DNA of 64,000 bases from Paenibacillus profundus (GTDB taxonomy: Bacteria; Bacillota; Bacilli; Paenibacillales; Paenibacillaceae): assembly GCF_021369635.1 (NCBI RefSeq), contig NZ_JAJNBZ010000026.1, positions 17,677 to 81,676 on the forward strand, written 5' to 3'. The notes beneath the pieces were generated by a model, which searched no databases, was not told the DNA's origin, and saw only the letters and a program-made list of their open reading frames with translations. Made by a program: the position numbers and the translations under genes. Positions 53,922 to 63,147 of the stretch are shown here, in pieces. Numbering within the stretch: the stretch's first letter is position 1; each line of letters begins with the position of its first letter.

Positions 53922-54473
53922 ATGTTGGGTAAGCAGATGTGGACAGGACTCATTGTGACTACGTTGTTGTGGATTGGCGGGTGCAGCATGCCTGCTACCC
54001 CCATCGATTTGATTAAGTCTCCATTGTCTGAAGAGAATCTCCATAGCGACATCCTTCGAACTTTACTGCCTGACGGAGCTAGGTTGTTAGTCTCGGCCCA
54101 TGGTGAAGGGAGCAAAGGCATTTCATTCGGAGATGTGGATGGAGACGGCATCGATGAGGCTGTCGTGGTATATGAAGAGAGCTCTCATAACGAAAGGATA
54201 CGAAAGGCTGCGTTGTTGAAGCAGCAGGATGAAGAATGGCAGATCGTCTGGGATACGAAAGGCTTCGGCTACGGCTTGGATTACGCAGGGATTGCGGATG
54301 TTAACGAGGACGGACTCTCCGACATCATTCTGGGATGGACCTTGGGGGCAGGAGAAAAAGGGCTGGATGTTTACGTGTGGAGGGATAACGCTATGACACT
54401 ATGGGGCAAAAAAGGATACCGCGGCCAATTTGATCTGGACGGGAGCGGGTTGTCTATCCAATTGCACAGGTGA
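53922..54473 (+). CDS. Lipoprotein with FG-GAP/VCBS-like repeat
   Basis: A 183-residue lipoprotein; lipobox WIGGC (C21). The mature part contains two acidic calcium-binding-like loops, GDVDGDGIDEAVVVYEE and ADVNEDGLSDIILGWTLG, as in VCBS/FG-GAP beta-propeller blades. Function unknown. It lies 92 bases after the kinase gene and may belong to the same envelope locus or respond to that system. Confidence 0.75.
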   Translation: MLGKQMWTGLIVTTLLWIGGCSMPATPIDLIKSPLSEENLHSDILRTLLPDGARLLVSAHGEGSKGISFGDVDGDGIDEAVVVYEESSHNERIRKAALLKQQDEEWQIVWDTKGFGYGLDYAGIADVNEDGLSDIILGWTLGAGEKGLDVYVWRDNAMTLWGKKGYRGQFDLDGSGLSIQLHR

Positions 54474-54480
54474 TATCCGC

Positions 54481-54511
54481 AAGCTCTCTCTTACAGGAGG
54501 GCTTTTTTGTT
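54481..54511 (+). terminator. Terminator of the lipoprotein gene
   Basis: AAGCTCTCTC / GGAGGGCTT stem with TTTTTTG tail. Confidence 0.75.
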
Positions 54512-54600
54512 TTGATCATCCACGAAAACCGATGATAAGGCAGGGTTCCATGAAGGATTAAGTCCAATCGGCCACGCTTTTTCAGGAGGTGTTTTCCGAT

Positions 54601-55737
54601 TTGAAAGGTAAAATAAAAGGCCGTCCGGATTTTTTGCTGCTTTTTTTAACGGTTTTACTGGTCTGCTTTGGTTTGGCTATGGTTTTTAGCGCCAGTTCGT
54701 CCATCGTCACCTTTAAGCATGAAAGTCCGTGGTATTACGCATTAAGACAGAGCATATTTGCTTTCGCCGGACTCGTTATCATGCTCTTTTTTATGAGCAT
54801 TCCCTTTCCAATGTGGAAAAAGGTTGCGCCATTCCTTCTGCTTATGTCGTTATTGCTGCTTGTACTGGTGTTGATTGGCGGTGTTAACATCAATGGAGCA
54901 AAAAGATGGTTTTTTGTGGGCGGCTTTACTTTTCAACCGGCTGAATTCACCAAGTTATCACTCATCGTATACTTATCCGCTTTGATTAGCAAAAAAGGAG
55001 AACGGATCCGGGATTTCAAAAAAGGAGTGCTGCCCCTATTGGTTATGGTTGGTTTCATCCTCTTGCTTATCATGATGCAACCGGATTTCGGCACCGTGTT
55101 AATTTTGTTTTTTATTTCAAGCACGCTCATTGTGATCGGCGGTATTGATTTGCGTCATCTTTTCATGCTAAGTCTGGGGCTTGTACCGATTTTTATTTAT
55201 CTTGCGTTCAGTAAAAGTTACCGGCTCCAGCGAATCAGCTCATTTTTAAATCCGTTTGATGACCAGTCTGGCTCCGGGTATCAGCTGATTCAATCGTTCT
55301 ATGCTTTAGCGCATGGGGGGTTCACGGGCACAGGATTTGGACGAAGTGTCCAGAAGCTTTTTTATTTGCCAGAAGCGCACACGGATTTTATTTTCGCTGT
55401 TATCGGAGAAGAATTCGGATTTGTCGGCACATCTTTGCTCGTATTTGTTTTTTTTCTGTTTCTTTGGCGAGGCTTTACTGCGGCGATCAGGAGTAATGAC
55501 CCATTTGGGGTAATGCTGGGAATGGGAATCGTAACGATGATATTCATTCAATTCCTGCTGAACCTTGGAGCTGTAACCGGGAGTCTGCCCATTACGGGAG
55601 TTCCGCTTCCTTTTATCAGCTATGGTGGCTCCTCTTTAATATTGTGTATGGCAAGCACTGGAATTTTACTGAGTATATCCCGGGATAACAATCGAAGGTG
55701 GCAAGAACGAAATAACAATTCACAAGAAATGAAATAG
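54601..55737 (+). CDS. SEDS peptidoglycan polymerase, FtsW type
   Basis: A 378-residue FtsW/RodA/SpoVE protein with about ten membrane helices. Signatures: GLAMVFSASSSIVTFKHESP, GVNINGAKRWFFVGGFTFQP, MMQPDFGTVLILFF, FAVIGEEFGFVGTSLLVFVF and LPITGVPLPFISYGGSSLIL. SEDS proteins polymerise lipid II. TTG 54601 is preferred because GTG 54589 overlaps the AGGAGG site. The tandem SEDS gene starts 10 bases on. Without a partner class B PBP it is probably an accessory copy, not the division FtsW. Confidence 0.92.
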   Translation: MKGKIKGRPDFLLLFLTVLLVCFGLAMVFSASSSIVTFKHESPWYYALRQSIFAFAGLVIMLFFMSIPFPMWKKVAPFLLLMSLLLLVLVLIGGVNINGAKRWFFVGGFTFQPAEFTKLSLIVYLSALISKKGERIRDFKKGVLPLLVMVGFILLLIMMQPDFGTVLILFFISSTLIVIGGIDLRHLFMLSLGLVPIFIYLAFSKSYRLQRISSFLNPFDDQSGSGYQLIQSFYALAHGGFTGTGFGRSVQKLFYLPEAHTDFIFAVIGEEFGFVGTSLLVFVFFLFLWRGFTAAIRSNDPFGVMLGMGIVTMIFIQFLLNLGAVTGSLPITGVPLPFISYGGSSLILCMASTGILLSISRDNNRRWQERNNNSQEMK

Positions 55738-55747
55738 AGGTTTCTAT

Positions 55748-56875
55748 ATGATTTTTATCGGCAAACTCAAAAAAATAGATATATTGACTTTACTCATCAT
55801 GGTTTGTCTAATCGCCATTGGCACTGTAGCTATTTACGAAGCCACTTCGGGTACCAATTTGAATGGTCTTCATATGAACAATATAGTGTTATTCGGTGTG
55901 TTTTGCGTTCCGATGCTGCTTGTGGCGGTATTCGATTACAACATATTGATTGGAAAGCTGTCCTATATATTGTATGGCATCGGAATTGGCCTGCTCGTTC
56001 TAGTCATGTTCACAGGAGAGAACATTAACGGAGCGGTTCGTTGGTTGAGTATTGGAAGCTTTCAGCTACAACCTTCCGAAATGATGAAGCTAGCTACGGT
56101 TTTATTAGCCGCTCATCTGCTGCAGAAGCGGGCAGGTGAACAACTTCGGCTGGTTCAAGACATATTTCCTATTTGCATCGTTTTTTTAGTTCCCATTATC
56201 ATTATTATGAAGCAGCCTGATTTAGGCACTGCGCTGGTCTTTGTTGGAGTATTACTAAGCATGCTATGGATGGGCAACATACGTGCCCTTTATATGTTGC
56301 TGTGCTTCAGTGTGATGGCACTTTTGATTGGGGCCATTTGTTGGTTGTACTATGCGGATCACGATTTGTTATCCAAGCTTGTGCAGCCTCATCAAATGTC
56401 GAGAATACAGACTTTTCTCGACCCAACCAGCGATCCCGATAAGTCATGGCATGTTAAAAATGCAATGAGTGCGATAGGTTCAGGCGGATTAAGCGGGGAC
56501 ACTGGATTTTTTCTGCGGCGCGGGTTTATTCCATACGCCTATTCGGATTCTATCTACGTCGTAATTGGCGAGAAATATGGATTTCTGGGCTCTGCGATAC
56601 TCTTGCTGCTGTATTTTATGCTAATTTATCGGCTGGTTCTCATCGTAAAAGAGAGTAGGGAGTTAGCGGGCTCTTACCTTGTTCTAGGGCTTTTGGGCAT
56701 GTTAGTCTTTCAGATTTTTGTGAATATAGGGATGCATATCGGATTGGTTCCCTTAACGGGTATTTCCTTGCCTTTCATAAGTTATGGAGGCAGCTCATTG
56801 CTTACCAATATGATTTCAATTGGACTGGTCTTAAGTGTCCATATTCATAAAGACGAAATTATTTTAGAAATATAG
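55748..56875 (+). CDS. SEDS peptidoglycan polymerase, RodA type
   Basis: A 375-residue FtsW/RodA/SpoVE protein. Signatures: AIGTVAIYEATSG, ENINGAVRWLSIGSFQLQPS, MKQPDLGTALVFVGV, SDSIYVVIGEKYGFLGSAIL and GLVPLTGISLPFISYGGSSL. It is more RodA-like from its central insert. It forms a tandem pair with the preceding SEDS gene; the pair and the PAP2 phosphatase look like one operon. Confidence 0.92.
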   Translation: MIFIGKLKKIDILTLLIMVCLIAIGTVAIYEATSGTNLNGLHMNNIVLFGVFCVPMLLVAVFDYNILIGKLSYILYGIGIGLLVLVMFTGENINGAVRWLSIGSFQLQPSEMMKLATVLLAAHLLQKRAGEQLRLVQDIFPICIVFLVPIIIIMKQPDLGTALVFVGVLLSMLWMGNIRALYMLLCFSVMALLIGAICWLYYADHDLLSKLVQPHQMSRIQTFLDPTSDPDKSWHVKNAMSAIGSGGLSGDTGFFLRRGFIPYAYSDSIYVVIGEKYGFLGSAILLLLYFMLIYRLVLIVKESRELAGSYLVLGLLGMLVFQIFVNIGMHIGLVPLTGISLPFISYGGSSLLTNMISIGLVLSVHIHKDEIILEI

Positions 56876-56927
56876 GTTTTTTTGATTACTATCTATAGCG
56901 ATCTTTTAAACGAAAGAGGGACACAAA

Positions 56928-57602
56928 TTGAGATATAAGCAGAGAAAACCCCGATCGAATCATTATACGATGTTCTTTGGTTTTTTGCTTCTGTTGGGCT
57001 TTGGCGCGTTGGCCATTGCAATCAACCGTCAGCCGCTAAACCCATTTGATCTGAATATTGCCGCATTCGTGCAAAGCTTTGAATCTCCGAGTCTAACCAA
57101 AATAATGGAACTCTTCACTTCCATAGGTTCAACCAAGTATGCCATTATAATTGCTGTGTTAACGCTGGTTTTTTTATACTTCGTGCTCGGGCACCGTATG
57201 GAATTGATTTTCTTGATCGCCGTGTTAGGCGGATCTGCGGGAATGAATCAATTATTAAAAATGGTTATCCATCGGGAACGCCCAATCGTCCACCGCTTGA
57301 TAGAGGAGACCGGTTACAGCTTCCCTAGCGGCCATACCATGGGAGCAATCGGGTTATATGGGGCGCTTGCATTTCTATTGTGGCGTCATATCGCTTCGCG
57401 TCCAGGACGTATTTTGCTGATTGTGTCTAGTTGCGTCATGATTGCCATGATCGGTGTAAGCCGAGTGTATCTTGGCGTGCACTATCCAAGCGACATTATC
57501 GGCGGATTGATGGCGAGCGGGTTCTGGTTGGCCCTTATGATATGGGTGTTCCAATGGTATATGGAACACCGCCATACTAGACTATCTTCATATGATAATT
57601 AA
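56928..57602 (+). CDS. PAP2-family phosphatase
   Basis: A 224-residue membrane phosphatase with about six helices. The three PAP2 motifs are present: KMVIHRERP, YSFPSGHTMG and SRVYLGVHYPSDIIGG. These enzymes dephosphorylate lipids such as undecaprenyl pyrophosphate (BcrC type). Next to two SEDS genes, recycling of the lipid carrier is the natural role. TTG 56928 has AAAGAGGG upstream. Confidence 0.9.
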   Translation: MRYKQRKPRSNHYTMFFGFLLLLGFGALAIAINRQPLNPFDLNIAAFVQSFESPSLTKIMELFTSIGSTKYAIIIAVLTLVFLYFVLGHRMELIFLIAVLGGSAGMNQLLKMVIHRERPIVHRLIEETGYSFPSGHTMGAIGLYGALAFLLWRHIASRPGRILLIVSSCVMIAMIGVSRVYLGVHYPSDIIGGLMASGFWLALMIWVFQWYMEHRHTRLSSYDN

Positions 57603-57688
57603 ATGCCGCCGCCTAGCTTTCATTCAAAACGGCGCGGCATTAATAAAGAGACAAAAGCCGTCCTTCATCTCGGACGACTCTTGTCTCA
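57603..57688. terminator. Convergent terminators
   Basis: Two hairpins: ATGCCGC / GCGGCAT arms at 57603-57640, and GAGACAA-AG-CGTCC / GGACG-CT-TTGTCTC at 57649-57687. They separate the PAP2 and DJ-1 genes. Confidence 0.7.
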
Positions 57689-57689
57689 T

Positions 57690-58358
57690 TTATTTTCCAA
57701 CTTGAGTGAAATACTCTATATCATCTTTGTAAATGTTGTACGCTGCTGAATACTCCATCACCCTGGCTACATCCGCGATGAAGGTGTCATCATAACCGGC
57801 ACGTCTCAACAAATGGAACCCCATTTCCATGCCGGATGCGATACCGGCTCCAGTAATCATTCTGCCGGTATCGACAATTCGGGCTCTGCTGATCGTACAA
57901 GCGGGTGCGATTTCGGCAAGGCGATCTATCGGCACCTTGCCCATATTGGATGCTTCCAGCCGATCCGGTTCTTTCCTGCTAGTAGCGGGAAGACCATCCA
58001 AAAGCCCCATTTGTCCATATATCCAAGATCCCGTGCAAACGCTGGTTAGTAAAGTTGTTTTCGGCAGAGATACGATAAACTGATGCAATCGTTTATTATA
58101 TGTTTCCTGGCGAGTTCCGAAACCTCCAGGAATCAGAAATGCATCCATATCCGGCATTTCATTGAAGCTGTAATTGGGATGCACAGTGAACCCAGCTTGT
58201 GTCTGGACTGGTCTTAAAGAATCAGCGACAAGAAATGCATCCAGTTCAGGATCCAACCTCCGTGCGACAGAGAATACTCCGTGAGGCGCTGCATAATCAA
58301 TGATTTCAGCATCTTTGAAAATATAGATTCCCAGTCTAAAACCTTGCTTTTTACTCAT
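57690..58358 (-). CDS. DJ-1/PfpI family protein
   Basis: A 222-residue class I glutamine-amidotransferase-like protein without a helix-turn-helix tail. The nucleophile is C108 in LTSVCTGSWIYGQMGLLDG; YIFKDAEIIDYAAPHGVFSV and DAFLIPGGFGTRQE flank. It resembles isocyanide hydratase (InhA) and GlxA-type N-terminal domains. Substrate unknown. ATG 58358 has AGGAGG 7 bases upstream. It is divergent from a LysR regulator, its probable controller. Confidence 0.88.
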   Translation of the reverse strand: MSKKQGFRLGIYIFKDAEIIDYAAPHGVFSVARRLDPELDAFLVADSLRPVQTQAGFTVHPNYSFNEMPDMDAFLIPGGFGTRQETYNKRLHQFIVSLPKTTLLTSVCTGSWIYGQMGLLDGLPATSRKEPDRLEASNMGKVPIDRLAEIAPACTISRARIVDTGRMITGAGIASGMEMGFHLLRRAGYDDTFIADVARVMEYSAAYNIYKDDIEYFTQVGK

Positions 58359-58421
58359 AAAAATTCCTCCTGCTTTGATATCGAATTTTCGAATCTATTT
58401 CTTACGTTATTACATAAATTA

Positions 58422-58455
58422 TGATAGCATGGTATCAGATATCGTAGTTATGATA
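58422..58455. promoter_or_regulatory. LysR operator candidate
   Basis: TGATA-N6-TATCA (58422-58437) fits the LysR T-N11-A pattern; a third half-site TGATA follows at 58451-58455, allowing a tetramer contact. It lies between the divergent DJ-1 and lysR genes. Confidence 0.55.
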
Positions 58456-58506
58456 TAAAGCGATACGATCCATTTCATTTCATGATATCAGGAGGGGGAA
58501 GTTCTT

Positions 58507-59403
58507 GTGATTGAGTTATTGGAAGGAAGATTCTTTAAAACCTTTATTGCAGTGATGGAAGAGAAAAGTTTTAGCCGGGCCGCGGATAAACTGGGGTATG
58601 TTCAATCCACAGTGACAACGCATATCCAGTTTTTGGAGCAAGCGTGCAAGCAGAAATTGTTCCATCGATTATCACGGGGCGTAAAACCTACAGATGCTGG
58701 TGAAAAACTCGTGAAATTTGCATATCAATTTGTTCATTTAGGGGCTTCTATCGAAGAAGCTATGAATGAGATAGAACAACCTCGAGGCACGGTTTACCTT
58801 CGTATGCAAGAATCCTTCTTTTTGACACGAATCTCTTCAATTATGAAGCATTTTGTTGCGGAATACCCAGAAGTGAAATTGCGGGTTGAATCAGGCTTCC
58901 ATCAAGATATATTAAATCAAGTGCTTGAACATGCGATAGATTTTGGAATCGTGCCGCGTGATCCGCAGCGTAATGACATTTTATTTTATCCATTAGTTGA
59001 AGAAAAGTTAATATTTATCGCATCAAATGCCTTGATGAAGGAAGTAGAGACTGAAGGTCTGAATCGATTAAGCAGAGAAGTAATGATCAGCTTCGGAACC
59101 ATTTGCTTGTACCATACACATGCCAGCAAAGTGTTGCAGGAGGCAGGTATTTATGTGAAGGATGCGCTTGAACTTCCTAGTCTTGAAATGATTAAGGAAT
59201 CCGTTACATGTGGAATTGGTTTTGCGTTGGTCCCAGAAATCGGTGTGAAAAAAGAACTCGACGAAGGCCATTTTAAAGTGCTCCCCATCAGTCCGGATAG
59301 CTATTCCATGCATGGGTTAATTATTCATAAAAATAGAGAATTAAGTTATCCTGCAAAATTGTTTAAATCGGAATTGATAAAGAGATTAACTCCGCCAATG
59401 TAA
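58507..59403 (+). CDS. LysR-family transcriptional regulator
   Basis: A 298-residue LysR protein: helix-turn-helix at 9-65 (FIAVMEEKSFSRAADKLGYV, QSTVTTHIQFLEQACKQKLF), effector domain from about residue 95 (VYLRMQESFFLTRISSIMKH). GTG 58507 follows GGAGGGGGAAG. It is divergent from the DJ-1 gene with a LysR-type dyad between them, so it should control that gene and itself. Confidence 0.93.
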   Translation: MIELLEGRFFKTFIAVMEEKSFSRAADKLGYVQSTVTTHIQFLEQACKQKLFHRLSRGVKPTDAGEKLVKFAYQFVHLGASIEEAMNEIEQPRGTVYLRMQESFFLTRISSIMKHFVAEYPEVKLRVESGFHQDILNQVLEHAIDFGIVPRDPQRNDILFYPLVEEKLIFIASNALMKEVETEGLNRLSREVMISFGTICLYHTHASKVLQEAGIYVKDALELPSLEMIKESVTCGIGFALVPEIGVKKELDEGHFKVLPISPDSYSMHGLIIHKNRELSYPAKLFKSELIKRLTPPM

Positions 59404-59514
59404 GCATAATCGTGGCCGTATTGACGATGCTGCTAATTGAACGCCTTGTCTGAGACGCTTGTTGCTTATCCCGATCAACTAATTTCATGCTCTCTGTGTA
59501 TAAGCAGCCAATAA

Positions 59515-59546
59515 TCTGGTAAAACTTTGTCAAACACATTATTGGC
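59515..59546 (+). other. Inverted repeat before khtT
   Basis: AGCCAATAAT and ATTATTGGCT, perfect, 12-base loop region, 42 bases before khtT. There is no T-tract, so it may be a lysR 3' hairpin or an mRNA control element of khtTU. Confidence 0.5.
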
Positions 59547-59588
59547 TATTGTCGCATGCCTATTTACGGTTTAAGGGAGAATACATCC

Positions 59589-60080
59589 ATGAATATTAGA
59601 GAAATTGACTTGCCGGGTATCGGCCACAAATATCAGGTTACGACACGTGGAGGAGACAAGCTCGTCATCATCGTGCATGACGACGGTCGAAGAGAGATGT
59701 ATCACTTCGAATATGAAGACTCGGACGACAGCATCTCAATGGTAACGCTGGATGACGACGAGTCACGTCAAATCGCGGCCATTGTCGGCGGCATGACCTA
59801 TAAACCTAAGGCACTGGAGACCGCCGAAGTCGTATTGGAAGACCTTACGATTGAATGGTACAAAATAAATCCTGCTGCGAAGTGCATCGGCAGGACCATT
59901 GGTGAATTGGATGTTCGGCAGAGCACGGAAACCACGATCATTGCCGTGGTTGAAAAAGATAGTAAAAGCATCAATCCGGGACCCGATTATGTGCTTAAAC
60001 CAGATTCCATCCTAGTCGTAGCCGGAGAACGCCCCCACATCAGTGCATTGAAAAGATTGCTCTTAACCGGGGGGGAGTAG
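59589..60080 (+). CDS. khtT: KhtT-like regulatory subunit (TrkA-C domain)
   Basis: A 163-residue cytoplasmic protein. The N-terminal half ([37 protein letters not shown]) is the KhtT-specific part, and the C-terminal half is a TrkA-C/RCK_C domain ([40 protein letters not shown]). In B. subtilis KhtT gates KhtU and senses c-di-AMP and pH. ATG 59589 has GGGAGA upstream. The KhtU gene begins 1 base after the stop. Confidence 0.9.
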   Translation: MNIREIDLPGIGHKYQVTTRGGDKLVIIVHDDGRREMYHFEYEDSDDSISMVTLDDDESRQIAAIVGGMTYKPKALETAEVVLEDLTIEWYKINPAAKCIGRTIGELDVRQSTETTIIAVVEKDSKSINPGPDYVLKPDSILVVAGERPHISALKRLLLTGGE

Positions 60081-60081
60081 T

Positions 60082-61311
60082 ATGGATCATCTCGTTCTCG
60101 AAATCGGACTTGCGGTTCTGCTCATAGCCGTTGTAGGCATTTTTTCAACCAAGCTTAGATTTTCCGTAATCCCTTTCTACATCTTGATCGGCATGGCAGT
60201 CGGACCGCATGCGCCCAAGATCGGTGTATTTGATTTCCGTTTTATCGAGAGCGCGCCGTTCATCGAATTTCTCGGTCGACTGGGTGTCCTGTTCTTGCTG
60301 TTCTACCTGGGACTAGAATTTTCCATCGGAAGACTGATCAAATCCGGACGTTCGATCGCCGTCGGCGGCACAATTTACATTGTCATCAATTTTACCCTTG
60401 GCGTTATTTATCCTTTGGCCCTGGGATTCCCAATCGAAGAAACGCTTGTCATGGCCGGCATCACAACGATCTCATCCAGTGCCATTGTGGCCAAGGTTCT
60501 GGTTGACTTGAAACGAACGGCCAATCCGGAGACGGAGATGATCCTCGGGATCATTATGTTCGAGGATGTTTTCCTTGCCGTATACATTTCCATTCTGTCC
60601 GGCCTTGTACTAAGCGGCTCCACTTCGCTTGGCGGCGTCCTGCTATCTGCCCTATACGCGCTCGGTTTTATGCTCGCCTTTCTCATTATCGGCCGAAAGG
60701 CGGTTCCACTCCTTAACCGGGTGTTGAATATGCGCTCCAATGAGTTGTTTCTGCTTGTCATTTTCGGCTTTCTGTTCGTCACAGCGGGATTCTCGGAGAC
60801 GATTCATGTCGCAGAGGCAATCGGAGCGCTGCTTGTTGGTCTGGTGCTTGCGGAAACGGAACACCTAAAACGGATCGAGCACTTTATAATACCGTTCCGG
60901 GATTTCTTTGGCGCCTTATTTTTCTTCAGTTTTGGCCTCACAATCGATCCGTTTACACTCGGAGGCGCCGTCTGGCTTGCCTTGGGTGCCGTTCTTATTA
61001 CCCTGTTCGGAAATTATTCCGCCGGACTGCTTGCAGGCAGGTACGCTGGACTGTCCCCCAAAGCATCCACCAACATCGGCCTGACCATTGTATCGCGCGG
61101 AGAGTTCTCTATCATCATGGCAAATATCGGGCTTGCCGGCGGTCTGCTTCAGATCATTCAGCCGTTTGCGGCGTTGTATGTCTTGATTCTGGCCATCTTG
61201 GGTCCACTGCTCACCAAAGAGTCCAAGACGATATACAAATACGCCAACAAGCTGCTAAGGCTTGATCGAGGAAAGATGGCCGTCCAGAAGAATAATCCAA
61301 ATGAAACTTGA
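60082..61311 (+). CDS. khtU: KhtU-like K+/H+ antiporter (CPA2)
   Basis: A 409-residue CPA2 antiporter with about 12 helices: FYILIGMAVGPHAPKIGVFD, LGRLGVLFLLFYLGLEFSIG, ITTISSSAIVAKVLVDL and ADTEHLKRI-type EAIGALLVGLVLAETEHLKR. It exports K+ in exchange for protons under KhtT control. No KhtS-like gene precedes. The stop is at 61311. In 61312-61590 I see no supported gene. Confidence 0.93.
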   Translation: MDHLVLEIGLAVLLIAVVGIFSTKLRFSVIPFYILIGMAVGPHAPKIGVFDFRFIESAPFIEFLGRLGVLFLLFYLGLEFSIGRLIKSGRSIAVGGTIYIVINFTLGVIYPLALGFPIEETLVMAGITTISSSAIVAKVLVDLKRTANPETEMILGIIMFEDVFLAVYISILSGLVLSGSTSLGGVLLSALYALGFMLAFLIIGRKAVPLLNRVLNMRSNELFLLVIFGFLFVTAGFSETIHVAEAIGALLVGLVLAETEHLKRIEHFIIPFRDFFGALFFFSFGLTIDPFTLGGAVWLALGAVLITLFGNYSAGLLAGRYAGLSPKASTNIGLTIVSRGEFSIIMANIGLAGGLLQIIQPFAALYVLILAILGPLLTKESKTIYKYANKLLRLDRGKMAVQKNNPNET

Positions 61312-61590
61312 CAGAACGGAAGGAAGGTGTGCAAGCAGTCCGGCCTGCCCCATTACATGCGTCAATTGTTCAGCCATGTACCTAGGAGTGCTGTTGCGTA
61401 TCTGGCTTTAATACCGATCACTGGTACTTCAGAGCGACCATGGCGACTCGCTATCGTCTGCGCGGGTGCTCATGGTAAGGTTCTGACCGTTACTACGCTT
61501 ATATATGGTAAATTAAGGAAAAATGGTGATATTGTTATTGTAAACGTTATAGCAAAGGATAAATACAGGCAAACTATGAGCAGATTGCAC

Positions 61591-61630
61591 AAAGGACGGA
61601 ATACCTTTTAAGGTATCTGTCCTTTTTTAT
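61591..61630 (+). terminator. Terminator after khtTU
   Basis: AAAGGACGGAATACCTT / AAGGTATCTGTCCTTT stem with TTTT tail. Confidence 0.85.
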
Positions 61631-61744
61631 TTTGCATAACCTTTGCGTAAAATGGTTAATTTGTTGATAAATGTTTATATTTCGCATCAAACATGGTAAT
61701 ATATAGGTGGTCAATTATTGATATAGGGAGAAGGTGCGTATAGG

Positions 61745-63037
61745 GTGGCACAAGTATTGTCCATTGGGAAATTAATACAACGCTACAGACAGAATAGGGA
61801 CATGACTTTATCGCAATTAGCTGAATTGACAGGCTTACATAAAGGTACGATATCAAAAATCGAAAACGGGGACGTTAAAAGGCCGGAATATATGACCATC
61901 CGTCCGCTTGTAGACACCTTGGAAATACCCCTAGAGACTTTGGTCGAACTGCACATGAATGTTGACAAAAGGGCAGACACCCTCTTATTTGTATTGCAGG
62001 ACGTGATTCAGCATTCGGGTAATGCTGATCTTGTACGAAAAGTAGGGACAAAATTTTTGGAGTCACCTAGTGACGATAGTCAGTCCTTGACTGAAAGGTT
62101 ATATGCCTTCGTGGACAGTGTTGAAAATAAGGAAATTAGATTAGCCTTGTATCAACTAATCGTTGACTATTCTCGTGACCATGGAATCATGCCATTTCTG
62201 GCAAAGGGGCTATACCAAGTTTACCTCATCGAACGAGACGACTTTACCAAGCTTAGGGCCGTTTACGATAGTGGAAAGCATTTAGTTCAATACACAAATT
62301 TTTTAAGTAGTGAAGAAAGAATTGCTCTGTACTACAAGTTAGCTATCCATTCATTCAATCTATTTCTCTATACCCAAAGCATTGATCTCTGTCTAAATGT
62401 TCTTCAAGAAGCAGATGTAGAGGATTTGTATTACGTAAATGCACTTGGCATATTGGCCGACTCTTATTTCTATATTGAGGACTACGAAAAGTCTGAATAT
62501 TACCTACATCTTTATACGCGATATGAATATCCTCACATCAAAACCAATGTAGTGCTTATGGAAGCATTACTCAACGCGAAAAAGGGAAACTTAGATTTAG
62601 CTATCGCAAAGCTTAGATCATTTCTTGAAACTTGCAGCGAAGATGCATCCCTTCCTGCAATAAATCAGCTTATACAATTATTTTTAAACCAAAATAGATT
62701 AGATGATGTAAAATTGTTACTTGAGCGAAACATATCTCCATTATCAATTAGCAATAGTAATCCGTACATAATCGCAAGATTAGCCGAATATTATTATCAT
62801 AAAGGTGAGTACTTCGTTGCGGTTGGCGACCTTCATAAAGGAGTATCAGATCTATTAGAAAGTGCATGGCACTTTTCTAGAATAAATGATATTGACCATG
62901 AAAAAGAATGCATAAACAAAATAGTAAGCAGCCATTTGCAACAAAACATTACAATGACTATATCAACATTAGAAAAACTGAATAAGTATTATGAACGCAG
63001 CGCAACTAAAGATGGTAAACTGGAGGGATTTATGTGA
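61745..63037 (+). CDS. AloR/AimR-like RRNPP peptide receptor (XRE HTH + TPR)
   Basis: A 430-residue regulator. The N-terminal XRE helix-turn-helix (9-65: IGKLIQRYRQNRDMTLSQLA, GLHKGTISKIENGDVKRPEY) is followed by a helical TPR superhelix of about 350 residues (LFLYTQSIDLCLNVLQEADV, YFYIEDYEKSEYYLHLYTRY, AKKGNLDLAIAKLRSFLETC). This is the layout of RRNPP receptors, closest in my judgement to the Paenibacillus AloR family related to phage AimR. GTG 61745 has AGGGAGAAGG 10 bases upstream. Its stop overlaps the start of a short secreted-peptide ORF, the expected ligand gene. Whether it activates or represses, and what, cannot be told. Confidence 0.85.
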   Translation: MAQVLSIGKLIQRYRQNRDMTLSQLAELTGLHKGTISKIENGDVKRPEYMTIRPLVDTLEIPLETLVELHMNVDKRADTLLFVLQDVIQHSGNADLVRKVGTKFLESPSDDSQSLTERLYAFVDSVENKEIRLALYQLIVDYSRDHGIMPFLAKGLYQVYLIERDDFTKLRAVYDSGKHLVQYTNFLSSEERIALYYKLAIHSFNLFLYTQSIDLCLNVLQEADVEDLYYVNALGILADSYFYIEDYEKSEYYLHLYTRYEYPHIKTNVVLMEALLNAKKGNLDLAIAKLRSFLETCSEDASLPAINQLIQLFLNQNRLDDVKLLLERNISPLSISNSNPYIIARLAEYYYHKGEYFVAVGDLHKGVSDLLESAWHFSRINDIDHEKECINKIVSSHLQQNITMTISTLEKLNKYYERSATKDGKLEGFM

Positions 63038-63147
63038 AGCGTTTAAAGGCAAAGCTGTACAGCGGTCTTTTTTGTTCAGTAATCATCGGGATTTCTATGG
63101 TAGTGGCGGAAATAGGAAATAATAATGGCGGCATACATCCGTGGTAA
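63034..63147 (+). CDS. Candidate AloP-like signalling propeptide
   Basis: A 37-residue ORF beginning with GTG inside the receptor stop codon (GTGA). GGAGGG at 63022-63027 is well placed. It has the propeptide layout: basic start MKRLKAK, hydrophobic export core LYSGLFCSVIIGISMVVA, and a polar tail EIGNNNGGIHPW. The mature peptide would be a C-terminal fragment such as the last 5-8 residues, imported by an oligopeptide permease and bound by the receptor TPR. A terminator abuts the stop, so receptor and peptide form a closed two-gene unit. Confidence 0.8.
   Translation: MKRLKAKLYSGLFCSVIIGISMVVAEIGNNNGGIHPW

Noticed and set aside
61327..61611. A 94-codon open frame between khtU and the receptor gene
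   Set aside because: Its GTG start has only a weak site, the protein has no recognisable motif, and its 3' end lies in a terminator stem.
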